Positions 9,063-17,344 of a DNA stretch of 64,000 nucleotides are shown in pieces (the first letter of the stretch is position 1; every line of letters starts with the position of its first letter). The position numbers and the translations under genes are program-made. The DNA comes from Noviherbaspirillum galbum (lineage in GTDB: Bacteria; Pseudomonadota; Gammaproteobacteria; Burkholderiales; Burkholderiaceae_D). The stretch lies in contig NZ_JAAIVB010000052.1 in the NCBI RefSeq assembly GCF_010974945.1, forward strand, positions 41,202 to 105,201, read 5' to 3'. The notes beneath the pieces were generated by a model. It searched no databases. It saw nothing but the letters and a program-made list of their open reading frames with translations, and was not told where the DNA came from.

Positions 9063-9387
9063 GCATGGCCGCACCCTGTCCCGGGTCTTTGCCAATTTAG
9101 TTACTTTACAGAAAGTATTTATGCTTTTCCATAGAAAGCGCCCGATATCGTGCGCGGATGGCGCATGCCGGCGGGCGGGCGTGGAAAACGTGCCTCATCA
9201 CCCGCCTTTTCGTTTCAGCGTGCTGACAGATTTTGACCGCTCACACCTTCCGCACGGGTAGAAACGGCCCTTGCCGCGGCACAGGCTCTCCTTCCTTGCG
9301 GTGGCGCAAAAGGCCCCGGCGCGTTTGATACAACGATGCATGACATGCCGCCGTCCAGGCGATGCCGTTACTCAGCGAGGAGAGATC
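9063..9387. other. Divergent intergenic region with an inverted repeat
   Basis: This 325-bp gap separates the divergent GGDEF and methyltransferase genes. It holds one clear inverted repeat, TACTTT-ACAG-AAAGTA at 9102-9117, in an AT-rich patch about 40 bp upstream of the GGDEF start, a plausible operator or promoter element for that gene. No ORF in the rest looks coding and I see no RNA gene. Confidence 0.4.
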
Positions 9388-10215
9388 ATGGCTTCTTCCA
9401 CCAACGATGCCGCCTTTGCCGGGTCGATCCCGCAGATCTACGACCGATATCTCGTGCCGCTGATCTTCAAGCCCTATGCTGCGGACATCGCGGAACGCGT
9501 CGCCGGGCTGCAGCCCGGCACGGTGCTGGAGATCGCCGCCGGCACCGGCGTCGTGACACGCCAGCTCGCCCGCTACCTGCCGCCGGCCGTAACCATCGTG
9601 GCCACCGACCTCAACCCGCCGATGCTCAACCATGCCGCCGCGATCGGCACAGCGCGCCCGGTCGAATGGCGCCAGGCGGATGCGATGCGGCTGCCTTTCG
9701 ACGATGAGAGCATGGACGTGATCGTCTGCCAGTTCGGCGCCATGTTTTTTCCGGACAAGGCCAAGGCGTTTGCGGAAGCGCGCCGCGTGCTGCGGCCCGG
9801 GGGAAAATTCGTGTTCAACGTCTGGGACGGCATCGAGCATAACGAATTCGCCGACGTCATCACGGAGGCGCTCGTCGAGCTGTTCCCCACTGATCCGCCG
9901 CGCTTCCTGGCGCGCAGCCCGCACGGCTACCATGACCTTTCCGTCATCGCCGACGATCTGAAACGTGGCGGGTTCGCCGGCTCCCCCGAATTCTCCACAC
10001 TGTCGGCGCGCAGCCGCGCCGACAGCCCGGACGTTCCCGCCATCGCCTATTGCCAGGGCTCGCCGCTGCGGAGCGAGATCGAAGCCCGCATGTCGGATGA
10101 GTCGGATGGACTGGAGAACGCCACCATCCTGGCGGAACGCGCCCTGGCGGAAAGATTTGGCGCGGGCCCCATCGATGGCAAGATCCAGGCGCACGTGATC
10201 ACGGTCTCGGCTTGA
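9388..10215 (+). CDS. Class I SAM-dependent methyltransferase
   Basis: A 275-aa cytoplasmic methyltransferase. The SAM-binding motif I is VLEIAAGTGVVTRQLA (about residues 48-63), the acidic end of strand 2 is VATDLNPPML, and motif III/IV regions are DAMRLPFDDESMDVIVCQFG and VLRPGGKFVFNVWD. This is the UbiE/Methyltransf_11 arrangement. The substrate domain does not identify a substrate. Start at 9388 is fixed by CGAGGAGAG 3-9 bp upstream; the longer frame from 9271 has no signal. Monocistronic between the GGDEF gene and the barrel-like protein. Confidence 0.85.
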   Translation: MASSTNDAAFAGSIPQIYDRYLVPLIFKPYAADIAERVAGLQPGTVLEIAAGTGVVTRQLARYLPPAVTIVATDLNPPMLNHAAAIGTARPVEWRQADAMRLPFDDESMDVIVCQFGAMFFPDKAKAFAEARRVLRPGGKFVFNVWDGIEHNEFADVITEALVELFPTDPPRFLARSPHGYHDLSVIADDLKRGGFAGSPEFSTLSARSRADSPDVPAIAYCQGSPLRSEIEARMSDESDGLENATILAERALAERFGAGPIDGKIQAHVITVSA

Positions 10216-10298
10216 CGGCACCGGCGACCAGGCGGCCTGACCGGAACCCGCGGCCGTCGCGCCAGTCGTAAAGGAGGGCAACTTAAGGAGGAGAGTGT

Positions 10299-11072
10299 GT
10301 GACGACGCGAATCGCCGTGCTTCTGGCGCTGTCTGCAGCGACCGCCGTTCCTGCCAGCGCACAGGCGACCCGGGACGTCATCACCGTCAACCCTTACCGC
10401 CCGAGCGTGTCGAATCCCGCGGAGCCGCCGCCGCCCGGCCAGCTTGAACTGGAATTTGGCGCCCTGCACGGAAGAAGCGGGGATGCCCGCACCACCACCC
10501 TGCCCTACCTTTTCAAGCTCGGCCTCGCCGACAACTGGGGATTCCTGCTCGGCGGCGACGCCTACATCTGGTCGCGCGACGATCAAGGACAGCGCGAACG
10601 CGGCGTGGGCGACACCAGCCTGACGCTCAAGCGCGCCTATCCCGTCAACGAGAGCACCAGCCTGGGCTGGGAAGCCACCGCCACGGTGCCGACCGCGAAG
10701 GAAAGCCTCGGCGCCGGCAAGGCCGACTACACCCTCAACGGCATCTACAGCCGCGACATGGGCGAGCTGCACCTCGACGTCAACCTGAATGCCACCCGCG
10801 TCGGCAATCCCGAGCCCGGCACGGCCAGGATGGCGCAGGGCCTCTCCGTCGCCCTCTCGGCCAACTTCGCGCATGACTGGAGCGGCACCGCCGAACTCTC
10901 CGGCACCCATCGCACCGGCGTCGCGGCCGATGCGCAACTCCTCGCCGCGATTGCGTACAGCCCGGGGAAGCGTTATGCCGTGGACGTCGGCATCGCAAGG
11001 GGATTGACCAGGGGAGCGCAGGACTGGGCCGTCTTCAGCGGATTCGTGATCCCGCTCGGGAAGTTCTGGTAG
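10299..11072 (+). CDS. Outer-membrane beta-barrel-like protein (phenol-MetA/transporter type)
   Basis: A 257-aa exported protein with a signal peptide (residues 1-22, ending in PASAQA). It starts at GTG, with a strong AAGGAGGAGA ribosome site at 10285-10293. The mature part alternates polar and hydrophobic residues in short strands separated by turns (LELEFGALHG, LGLADNWGFLLGGD, AVDVGIARGL) and ends in an aromatic residue (VIPLGKFW), as do outer-membrane barrels. It resembles the MetA-pathway phenol degradation/transporter family in length and strand pattern. Its function is not known; it may be a porin-like channel. Confidence 0.65.
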   Translation: MTTRIAVLLALSAATAVPASAQATRDVITVNPYRPSVSNPAEPPPPGQLELEFGALHGRSGDARTTTLPYLFKLGLADNWGFLLGGDAYIWSRDDQGQRERGVGDTSLTLKRAYPVNESTSLGWEATATVPTAKESLGAGKADYTLNGIYSRDMGELHLDVNLNATRVGNPEPGTARMAQGLSVALSANFAHDWSGTAELSGTHRTGVAADAQLLAAIAYSPGKRYAVDVGIARGLTRGAQDWAVFSGFVIPLGKFW

Positions 11073-11101
11073 GGCAGGCTCGCCGGGCAGCGCGGCCGAA
11101 T

Positions 11102-12337
11102 ATGCGGGACAATGCCGGGATGACCATTTCCCCCTCTCCCCAGCAGAAGCGCGAGAAGACGTTCTCGCTGCTGTTCGCATTCGCCATCGTCCTCGTTGCC
11201 ATCAATCTTCGTCCCGCCCTGTCCGGCGTCGGTCCGCTGCTGAGCGCGATCCGGTCGACGATAGGCTTGTCGGCTGCGGGCGCGGGCGGCCTGACCACGC
11301 TTCCCGTGCTGTGCTTCGGCATCATTGCCCCGCTCGGCCCGCTGCTGGCGCGGCGGTTTTCCACCGAACGCACCATCCTCTTCGCCTTGCTTGCCCTGGC
11401 GGCAAGCATCGTCCTGCGCATTTTCCTTGGCCTGCCAGGATTGTTCGCCGGCACCTTCCTGTGCGGCGCCAGCATCGGCGTGGTCATGGTCCTGCTGCCC
11501 AGCATTCTCAAGCGTGAATTCTCGAAGGAAATCAGCTTCATCACCGGGCTGTACACCATGGCATTGTCACTCGGCGCGGCCATCGCAGCGGGCGTGGCGG
11601 TGCCCTTGCAGCGGCTGGCCGGCGGCGACTGGCGCGTGGCGCTGGCGTTCTGGAGCCTTCCCGCCCTCCTCGGCACCGCCGCCTGGGCGGCCACCGGCCT
11701 GCGCAGGCATGCGGGCGAAAGCCAGGCGCGCCAGCGCGTGTCGGGCCTGAGCCGCAGCGGCACGGCATGGCAGGTCGCGCTGTACATGGGGTTCCAGTCG
11801 GTGCTCGCGTATTGCGTGTTCACCTGGCTGCCCAGCATCCTGACCGATCGCGGCTTGTCCGCCGTGACCGCCGGGGCGATCCTGTCGACGTCGATCGGCG
11901 CGCAACTCGTGACCGCCTTGTCGGGTCCGTGGCTTGCGACGCGCGGCCGGGACCAGCGCCTCATCGCCGCGGTCATGATGGGGCTGACGCTGGTTGGGCT
12001 GATGGCCTGCATGTATGCGCCCATCCAGATGATCTGGTGGTCGGCCATCATCCTCGGGCTCGGCCAGGGCGGCAGCTTCAGCGTGGGCACCATCATGGTG
12101 GTGCTGCGCTCGCCGAACCCGCAAGTGGTGGCATCGCTGTCGGGCATGACCCAGTTCGTCGGCTACCTGCTGGCGGCAACCGGCCCCTTCTTCGCCGGAT
12201 TGCTGCGCGACATCAGCAAGGGCTGGGACCTGACGGCGGTGTTTTTCTTCGTCGTCAGCGTCGGCGCGATGGCGGCCGGCATCGGCGCGGGCCGGGCGCG
12301 CCACATCAAGCTTTCCGGGATGGCCGAGGCCGGCTAG
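11102..12337 (+). CDS. CynX/NimT-type MFS transporter
   Basis: A 12-helix major facilitator of about 411 aa. The start VAINLRPALSGVGPLLSAI is the hallmark opening of the CynX/NimT (cyanate/2-nitroimidazole) subfamily, which also includes YeaN. The second half repeats the pattern (FTWLPSILTDRGLSAVTAGAIL). An ATG at 11120 is an equally possible start; neither has a good ribosome site. It precedes the ureide genes but is separated from them by a terminator and the operator-promoter at 12411, so joint regulation is not shown. A role in uptake or export of a small nitrogen compound is inference from family and position. Confidence 0.82.
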   Translation: MRDNAGMTISPSPQQKREKTFSLLFAFAIVLVAINLRPALSGVGPLLSAIRSTIGLSAAGAGGLTTLPVLCFGIIAPLGPLLARRFSTERTILFALLALAASIVLRIFLGLPGLFAGTFLCGASIGVVMVLLPSILKREFSKEISFITGLYTMALSLGAAIAAGVAVPLQRLAGGDWRVALAFWSLPALLGTAAWAATGLRRHAGESQARQRVSGLSRSGTAWQVALYMGFQSVLAYCVFTWLPSILTDRGLSAVTAGAILSTSIGAQLVTALSGPWLATRGRDQRLIAAVMMGLTLVGLMACMYAPIQMIWWSAIILGLGQGGSFSVGTIMVVLRSPNPQVVASLSGMTQFVGYLLAATGPFFAGLLRDISKGWDLTAVFFFVVSVGAMAAGIGAGRARHIKLSGMAEAG

Positions 12338-12356
12338 AACGCGTGGCTGGACTGTC

Positions 12357-12393
12357 CCGTCCGCGGGGAAGACCCGCGGGCGGAGCGATTTTC
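12357..12393 (+). terminator. Terminator after the CynX-type gene
   Basis: GC-rich stem of up to 11 bp (CCGTCCGCGGG at 12357-12367 with its partner at 12373-12383, one G-T pair) and a GAAGA loop, followed by AGCGATTTT. It separates the carrier gene from the downstream ureide promoter. Confidence 0.6.
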
Positions 12394-12410
12394 CGTTCCG
12401 GCGCGCAAAT

Positions 12411-12424
12411 TATTGTATACAATA
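12411..12424. promoter_or_regulatory. Probable GntR (FCD) operator overlapping the promoter of the amidohydrolase gene
   Basis: TATTGTATACAATA is a perfect 14-bp palindrome, 46 bp before the ATG at 12470. Its core TTGTATACAA fits the T-N-G-T...A-C-N-A pattern bound by FCD-type GntR regulators. The TTGTAT inside it can serve as a -35 element for a -10 at TTATAT (12435-12440, spacing 16), so binding would block transcription. A second weaker symmetry, GTATA-CGTTA-TATAC, follows at 12428-12442. Related sites lie at 16289, 21226 and 21453. Confidence 0.7.
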
Positions 12425-12469
12425 TCGGTATACGTTATATACTGCGCGGGTACGGACACGGAGACTGGC

Positions 12470-13729
12470 ATGACACGGGAAAGAAGCATCGGCGACACCA
12501 TCCTGCAGTGGGCCGAGGAACTGGCGAACCATACGGAAACGCCGGGAATGATGACGCGCACCTACCTGACGGAGGCGCATCGCGGCGCGGCGGGACAGAT
12601 CGCGCGCTGGATGAGCGAAGCCGGCATGAACGTCCGTACCGACCAGGCCGGCAACGTGATCGGCCGCTACGAAGCGTCGAATCAAGCAACGACGGGCGCC
12701 AGGGCGCTGCTGACCGGATCGCACTTCGACACGGTGCCCAACGGCGGCAAGTTCGACGGCAATCTCGGCGTGCTGCTGCCGATCGCCTGCATCGCCGAGT
12801 GGAACCGCCGGCAGAAGCGGTTTCCGTTCGCCATCGATGTCATCGGCTTCGCCGAAGAGGAAGGCGTCCGCTTCAAGGCCACGCTGCTCGGCAGCCGGGC
12901 CATCGCAGGCACCTTCGACCTCGCGGTCCTCGACAAGAGGGATGAGCATGGCGTGGCGATGCGCGAGGCAATGGGCGCCGCCGGCCTGTCCTTCCCCCGC
13001 CTGGCCGAGGCCGCTTACCGCCCGCAGGACGTGGCGGCCTTCGTCGAAGTGCACATCGAGCAAGGCCCGGTGCTGCTCGACGCAGGCTTGCCGGTGGGCG
13101 TGGTGACGGCCATCTCGGGCGCCTCGCGCTTCATGGTGACGGTCCATGGGCTGTCCGGCCACGCCGGCACGGTGCCCATGGGCTTGCGGCGGGACGCCGC
13201 GATGGCCGCCGCCGAGATCGGCCTGTACATCGAAAGCCGCTGCGCCGGCATCCCGGGACTCGTGGGGACCGTCGGCCGGCTGGAAGTGGTGCGCGGCGCG
13301 GCGAACGTCGTTCCGGGCGAAGCCCTCTTCTCGATCGACATCCGCGCCGAAACGGACGAGGTGCGCCGCGCGGCGGTGCAGGACGTCCTTGCCTTCATGG
13401 ACGTCGTTGCCGCCCGCCGCAAGGTCCGGCTCGACGTGGTGCCTACCCATGAGGCGCGCAGCGTTCCCTGCGCGCCGTGGCTGCAGCAGCGGCTCGCCGA
13501 CGCGGCGGCATCGCTCGGCCTCGAAGCAAGGCGCCTGCCCTCGGGCGCCGGGCACGATGCCATGGCCATCGCCGCGATCACAGACGTTGCCATGCTCTTC
13601 GTGCGCTGCGGCAATGGCGGCATCAGCCACCATCCGTCGGAAACCATGACCGCCGAGGACGCCGAGACCGCCGCCCGCGTATTCAGCCGCTTCGTCGAAA
13701 ATTTTGCGGACGCCCCCACGCTCAAATGA
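12470..13729 (+). CDS. allC: Allantoate amidohydrolase (M20 Zn-dependent hydrolase)
   Basis: A 419-aa cytosolic metal hydrolase of the allantoate amidohydrolase/N-carbamoyl-amino-acid hydrolase family; in the ureide pathway it removes ammonia and CO2 from allantoate. Metal ligands are in recognisable blocks: GSHFDTVPNGGKFDGNLG (His, Asp, Asp), GFAEEEGVRF (Glu-Glu), VEVHIEQGPVLL (His) and a C-terminal GISHHPSE (His). SGHAGTVPMGLRRDA belongs to the dimerisation domain. Start at 12470 has GGAGA upstream; the frame open from 12413 overlaps the operator and was rejected. It is followed at 58 bp by the lyase gene, probably one transcript. A carbamoylase acting on another ureide cannot be excluded. 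Confidence 0.83.
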   Translation: MTRERSIGDTILQWAEELANHTETPGMMTRTYLTEAHRGAAGQIARWMSEAGMNVRTDQAGNVIGRYEASNQATTGARALLTGSHFDTVPNGGKFDGNLGVLLPIACIAEWNRRQKRFPFAIDVIGFAEEEGVRFKATLLGSRAIAGTFDLAVLDKRDEHGVAMREAMGAAGLSFPRLAEAAYRPQDVAAFVEVHIEQGPVLLDAGLPVGVVTAISGASRFMVTVHGLSGHAGTVPMGLRRDAAMAAAEIGLYIESRCAGIPGLVGTVGRLEVVRGAANVVPGEALFSIDIRAETDEVRRAAVQDVLAFMDVVAARRKVRLDVVPTHEARSVPCAPWLQQRLADAAASLGLEARRLPSGAGHDAMAIAAITDVAMLFVRCGNGGISHHPSETMTAEDAETAARVFSRFVENFADAPTLK

Positions 13730-13787
13730 TGCCGCGCCGCCCGGTGGCGGCGCCCCAGACAGACCACACCCTCCAGAAGGAAATGAC

Positions 13788-15413
13788 ATGACTACCATCC
13801 TCATCGACGGCTTTACCCTTACAGCGGAACAGGTCGTTGCCGTGGCGCGCAATCCGGGCATCAAGGTCGGCCTCGCCGATTCTTCGCGCGCCGCCCTCAA
13901 GGAAAGCCGCGACTACATCGAAGCGACCTGGATGAACGACGACGCGCCGATGATGTACAGCTTCAATACCGGCGTCGGCCTGCTGAAGGACACCCGCGTC
14001 AAGGTCGAGCACATCGAGTTGTTCCAGACCCAGCTCATCAAGGCGCATGCCGCGGGCATGGGCGAACCGTTTTCGGAGGAAGTCAGCCGGGCCACCATGC
14101 TGCTGCGCGCCAATGCCTTCGCCAGCAATTATTCCGCGCCGCGCGTGGAAGTGGTTGACCGCCTGCTCGCCTTCCTGAACGCGGGCATCCATCCCCTCAT
14201 GCCGCAGAAAGGATCCGTCGGCGCATCGGGCGACCTCGCTCCCCTCGCCTACCTCGCCGCCGCCATCGCCGGTTTCGACGAGGCGGAAGTCATGTACCAG
14301 GGGCGGCGCATGCGCGCCGCCGAGGCCATCGAGCAGGCGGGCATCGGTCCGGTAAAGTTCGACTTGAAGGCAAAGGACGCCTCCGCCCTGATCAATGGCT
14401 GCACCGCCTCGCTGGCCGTCGCAGCGCTGGCCGCCCACGACGCCCGGCACCTGCTGTCCGACGCCTGCCTGTCCCTCGGACTGACGCTGGAAGCGATGCG
14501 CGCCGACATGTCGGCATTCGATCCGCGCATCCACAAGGCCCGCCCGCATCCGGGACAGATCAAGACCGCCGCCATCGTGCGCAAGCTGCTCGAAGGGTCC
14601 ACGCGCACCACCCACGAGGCGCGGGCGGTGCAGTTTCCCGAGGAACTCCGCCGGACCGACATCCCCTACACGCCCCGCATCCAGGACGTGTACTCGCTGC
14701 GCTGCTCGCCGCAGGTATATGGCCCAGTCTTCGATGCCCTCGACTACATCGACACCATCGTCACCAACGAAACCAATTCCGCCACCGACAATCCGCTCAT
14801 CTTCGGCAAGGAAGGCGGCGGCTTCGAAATCATTTCCGGCGGCAACTTCCACGGCCAGTATCTCGCCCAGGCGATGGACCTGCTGGCAATGGCCGTGGCC
14901 GATCTCGGCAGTATCTGCGAGCGGCGCATCAACCGCCTGATCGATCCGACCTTGTCCTGGGGCTTGCCGCGCAATCTCATGTCCGGCATCCGCGGCGTGA
15001 ATACCGGCTATCCGGTGGTGCAGTGCTCGATGAGTTCGCTGGTGATGGAGAACCGCACGCTGTGCATGCCGGGCAGCGTGGACAGCGTGCCGGCGAAAGG
15101 CAACAGCGAGGATCACGTCTCGAATTCCACCTGGTGCGCACGCAAGGCCGCCACCGTGGTCGAGAACACGCAATACATCGTCGGCGTGGAGATGCTGTTC
15201 GCGGCGCAGGCGCTGACCATGACGGAAGGACTGCTGCCGGGATTCGTGCTCGGGAAAGGCACGCAGGCGGCATACGAGGAAATCCGCCGCCAGATCCCCG
15301 CCTGCCTGGACGGGGACCGCTGGTTCCACGATGACATCGCCGCGGCGCGGTCCTTCGTGAAGTCCGGTTCGGTGCGCGCCGCGGTGGAAGCGCGGATCGG
15401 CAGGTTCGCCTGA
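13788..15413 (+). CDS. HAL/TAL-family aromatic amino acid ammonia-lyase
   Basis: A 541-aa MIO-dependent lyase that eliminates ammonia from an aromatic amino acid. The cofactor tripeptide Ala-Ser-Gly lies in GSVGASGDLAPLAYLA; the catalytic loop tyrosine is in MYSFNTGVG; ETNSATDNPL, SGGNFHGQ and KGNSEDHVSN are further conserved blocks. The selectivity position reads AHAAGMGEPF, with His as in histidine or tyrosine lyases rather than Phe as in phenylalanine lyases. Good AGAAGGAA ribosome site. There are no hutU/hutI/hutG genes nearby; instead it follows the amidohydrolase in a purine-catabolic locus, so histidine use is not the obvious role. Substrate undetermined (His or Tyr, or a ureide-linked amine). 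Confidence 0.85.
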   Translation: MTTILIDGFTLTAEQVVAVARNPGIKVGLADSSRAALKESRDYIEATWMNDDAPMMYSFNTGVGLLKDTRVKVEHIELFQTQLIKAHAAGMGEPFSEEVSRATMLLRANAFASNYSAPRVEVVDRLLAFLNAGIHPLMPQKGSVGASGDLAPLAYLAAAIAGFDEAEVMYQGRRMRAAEAIEQAGIGPVKFDLKAKDASALINGCTASLAVAALAAHDARHLLSDACLSLGLTLEAMRADMSAFDPRIHKARPHPGQIKTAAIVRKLLEGSTRTTHEARAVQFPEELRRTDIPYTPRIQDVYSLRCSPQVYGPVFDALDYIDTIVTNETNSATDNPLIFGKEGGGFEIISGGNFHGQYLAQAMDLLAMAVADLGSICERRINRLIDPTLSWGLPRNLMSGIRGVNTGYPVVQCSMSSLVMENRTLCMPGSVDSVPAKGNSEDHVSNSTWCARKAATVVENTQYIVGVEMLFAAQALTMTEGLLPGFVLGKGTQAAYEEIRRQIPACLDGDRWFHDDIAAARSFVKSGSVRAAVEARIGRFA

Positions 15414-15436
15414 GCAGGCAGGCGGCGGCAGGCTCA

Positions 15437-15487
15437 GTCCCGGCGGAAGGAACGCCGCGCTGCCATGGCGGCGTTCATTTCCGGGAC
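15437..15487. terminator. Bidirectional two-stem terminator between convergent genes
   Basis: Outer stem GTCCCGG (15437-15443) with CCGGGAC (15481-15487) and inner 9-bp stem GAACGCCGC (15450-15458) with GCGGCGTTC (15468-15476). It overlaps the stop codon and last codons of the minus-strand GntR gene. Confidence 0.55.
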
Positions 15488-16215
15488 GGCTTGCGCAGCG
15501 CCGCCCGCAGGTCGAAGCGCTGCTCCGGGCGCTGCAGCATGCGGCAGGCGCATTGTTCGAGGTGCTGGGCCATCCTGTTGACGGCGGCGTTGGCGTTTCG
15601 CTTTTCCAGCGCGTCCAGCACGGCGAAGTGTTCGTCGAACGAGCAAGGCTGTTGCGCGCCGCCTTCGTTCGACGAGGAGATCAGCAAGGTGGTGCGGCAG
15701 ACGAGGCGGCGGAGCATGTCGACCAGCAGCGCGTTGCCGCTCAGCCTGGCAAGCTCCATGTGAAAGTCGGCGGACAGGCGGATCCAGAGCGGCCGGTTGC
15801 CTGACAGGTAGGCGTCCCGCTCCTGCTCCACCATCTTGCGCAGCGCGTGAAGCTGCTGGCTGCCGATTTCGCCCGATTCGCCGGACTCGCCGACCTTCTG
15901 CACGACGAAACGCTCCAGCACCTGGCGCAGCTCGAACATGTCTTCCGCTTCGCGTTCGTCCGGGCTGGCGATGAAGGCGCCGCGGTTTGGTTCGAGGTCG
16001 ACCAGTCCGTCGGCCGCCAGCCTGGACAGGACCTTGCGCACGCTGTGGCGCGCGATTTCATAGATTTCGCTCAGCGCCTGCTCGGTCAGCTTGGTGCCCG
16101 CGGGAAGCCGGTGTTCCATGATGCCGTCGTAGATTTCATAGTACATCTGCTCTTCCGGGGCGACGTCCTTCGCGGGAGCGGAACGCGATGCCGTGGCCGG
16201 CCTGGTGCGCGACAT
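15475..16215 (-). CDS. GntR family regulator, FCD domain (copy 1)
   Basis: A 246-aa transcriptional regulator: an N-terminal winged helix (about residues 25-90; LPAGTKLTEQALSEIYEIAR, SVRKVLSRLAADGLV) and an all-helical FCD ligand domain (about 100-230) with metal/ligand positions in DFHMELARLSGN, SFDEHFAVLDAL and MAQHLEQC. Start at 16215 is chosen for GGAG 6 bp upstream; an ATG at 16230 lies directly behind GGAA. FCD regulators respond to small carboxylates or ureides and bind short palindromes; a matching site (16289-16300) lies 74 bp upstream, between this gene and the divergent LysR gene. Likely local regulator of the urate/ureide genes, by position. Confidence 0.88.
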   Translation of the reverse strand: MSRTRPATASRSAPAKDVAPEEQMYYEIYDGIMEHRLPAGTKLTEQALSEIYEIARHSVRKVLSRLAADGLVDLEPNRGAFIASPDEREAEDMFELRQVLERFVVQKVGESGESGEIGSQQLHALRKMVEQERDAYLSGNRPLWIRLSADFHMELARLSGNALLVDMLRRLVCRTTLLISSSNEGGAQQPCSFDEHFAVLDALEKRNANAAVNRMAQHLEQCACRMLQRPEQRFDLRAALRKPSRK

Positions 16216-16288
16216 GATCGATGACTCCATTTCCGGCTGGGTTCCGGGACTAAACATTCGGGTTGCCAGCATGCAGCCGGCGACCGAG

Positions 16289-16300
16289 ATTGTCAACAAT
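16289..16300. promoter_or_regulatory. GntR-type operator in the GntR/LysR divergent gap
   Basis: ATTGTCAACAAT, with arms extending to GATTGT/ACAATC (16288-16301). It matches the 12411 and 21226 sites (ATTGTNNACAAT). It lies 15 bp before the LysR start and 74 bp before the GntR start, so either gene could be controlled. Confidence 0.6.
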
Positions 16301-16314
16301 CCGCAGGCAAGACC

Positions 16315-17226
16315 ATGGACAAGTTCAAGCAGATAGAAGCATTCGTCGAGGTCGTCGACAAGGGCAGCCTCGCCAAGGCCGCCCTCGCGCAGCAGGTGAC
16401 GCCGGTGATGCTCGGACGCCGCATCGACGCGCTCGAAAAACGGCTCGGGGTGAAGCTCATGCACCGCACGACCCGGCACCTCACCCTGACGGAACAGGGC
16501 ATGCTTTTCCTGGACCAGTGCCGCCAGCTGCTCAGCGAACTCGACCGCGCGGAAACCCTGGTTTCGGAAGGAAGGCACAAGGCGACCGGACATCTCATCG
16601 TGTCCGCGCCGGCCGCCTTCGGCCGCAAGCACGTGGCGCCGCATGCGCCCGGCTTCCTTGCGAGCAATCCGGAAGTGCGCATGTCGTTCAACCTGACCGA
16701 CCGCGTGGTCGACCTGGTGCGGGAAGGCTATGACCTGAGCATTCGCATCGGCGGCGCGATCGATCCGAATTTCGTGGCCGTCAAGCTGGCGGGCAACAAG
16801 CGCGTAGTCTGCGCCACACCCGAGTACCTGAGCCGTCGCGGCACGCCAAGAACGCTGGACGACCTCGAGCATCATCAATGCCTCGCGTTCAACCTGCAGG
16901 GCGGCCAGCAGCGCGGCTGGTATTTCCAGGAGAAAGGCAAGCCGGTCACCGTCAGGGTCAATGGCAGCCTCGATTGCAACGACGGGGAACTCTTGCACCG
17001 CTGGGCATGCGAGGGTCTGGGGCTTGCTTGGCGCTCCACCTGGGAAATCCAGTCCGAGCTCGCGTCGGGACGGCTCGTGACCGTGCTGGACGAATATGCG
17101 CTCGATCACTACGACATCATGGCGGTGTATCCGCAGCAACGCCACCTGCCGGCCAAGGTGCGCTTCTTCATCGACATGCTCAAGTCGGTCTACGCCGGAC
17201 CGGGATACTGGACCCGCGCCGCATAG
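16315..17226 (+). CDS. LysR family transcriptional regulator
   Basis: A 303-aa LysR protein: an N-terminal helix-turn-helix (residues 1-60; FVEVVDKGSLAKAALAQQVT, RRIDALEKRLGVKLMHRTTR) and a periplasmic-binding-protein-like effector domain (about 90-295). The HTH is of the CrgA/PecT-like branch common in proteobacteria. It is divergent from the first GntR gene and is followed 118 bp later by the second GntR gene. Three regulators next to each other in a ureide locus suggest control by more than one intermediate; the targets cannot be read from sequence. Confidence 0.88.
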   Translation: MDKFKQIEAFVEVVDKGSLAKAALAQQVTPVMLGRRIDALEKRLGVKLMHRTTRHLTLTEQGMLFLDQCRQLLSELDRAETLVSEGRHKATGHLIVSAPAAFGRKHVAPHAPGFLASNPEVRMSFNLTDRVVDLVREGYDLSIRIGGAIDPNFVAVKLAGNKRVVCATPEYLSRRGTPRTLDDLEHHQCLAFNLQGGQQRGWYFQEKGKPVTVRVNGSLDCNDGELLHRWACEGLGLAWRSTWEIQSELASGRLVTVLDEYALDHYDIMAVYPQQRHLPAKVRFFIDMLKSVYAGPGYWTRAA

Positions 17227-17344
17227 TTCATCATTGCCTGGCAGGGACTTCTTATACAATGAAAGGACCCTTGAAGCCGTTGCTGGCATCGCCGGCATTC
17301 CCGGCCCGTCAAGGCGAACCCCAACACGCAGGACAGCAGGACAC

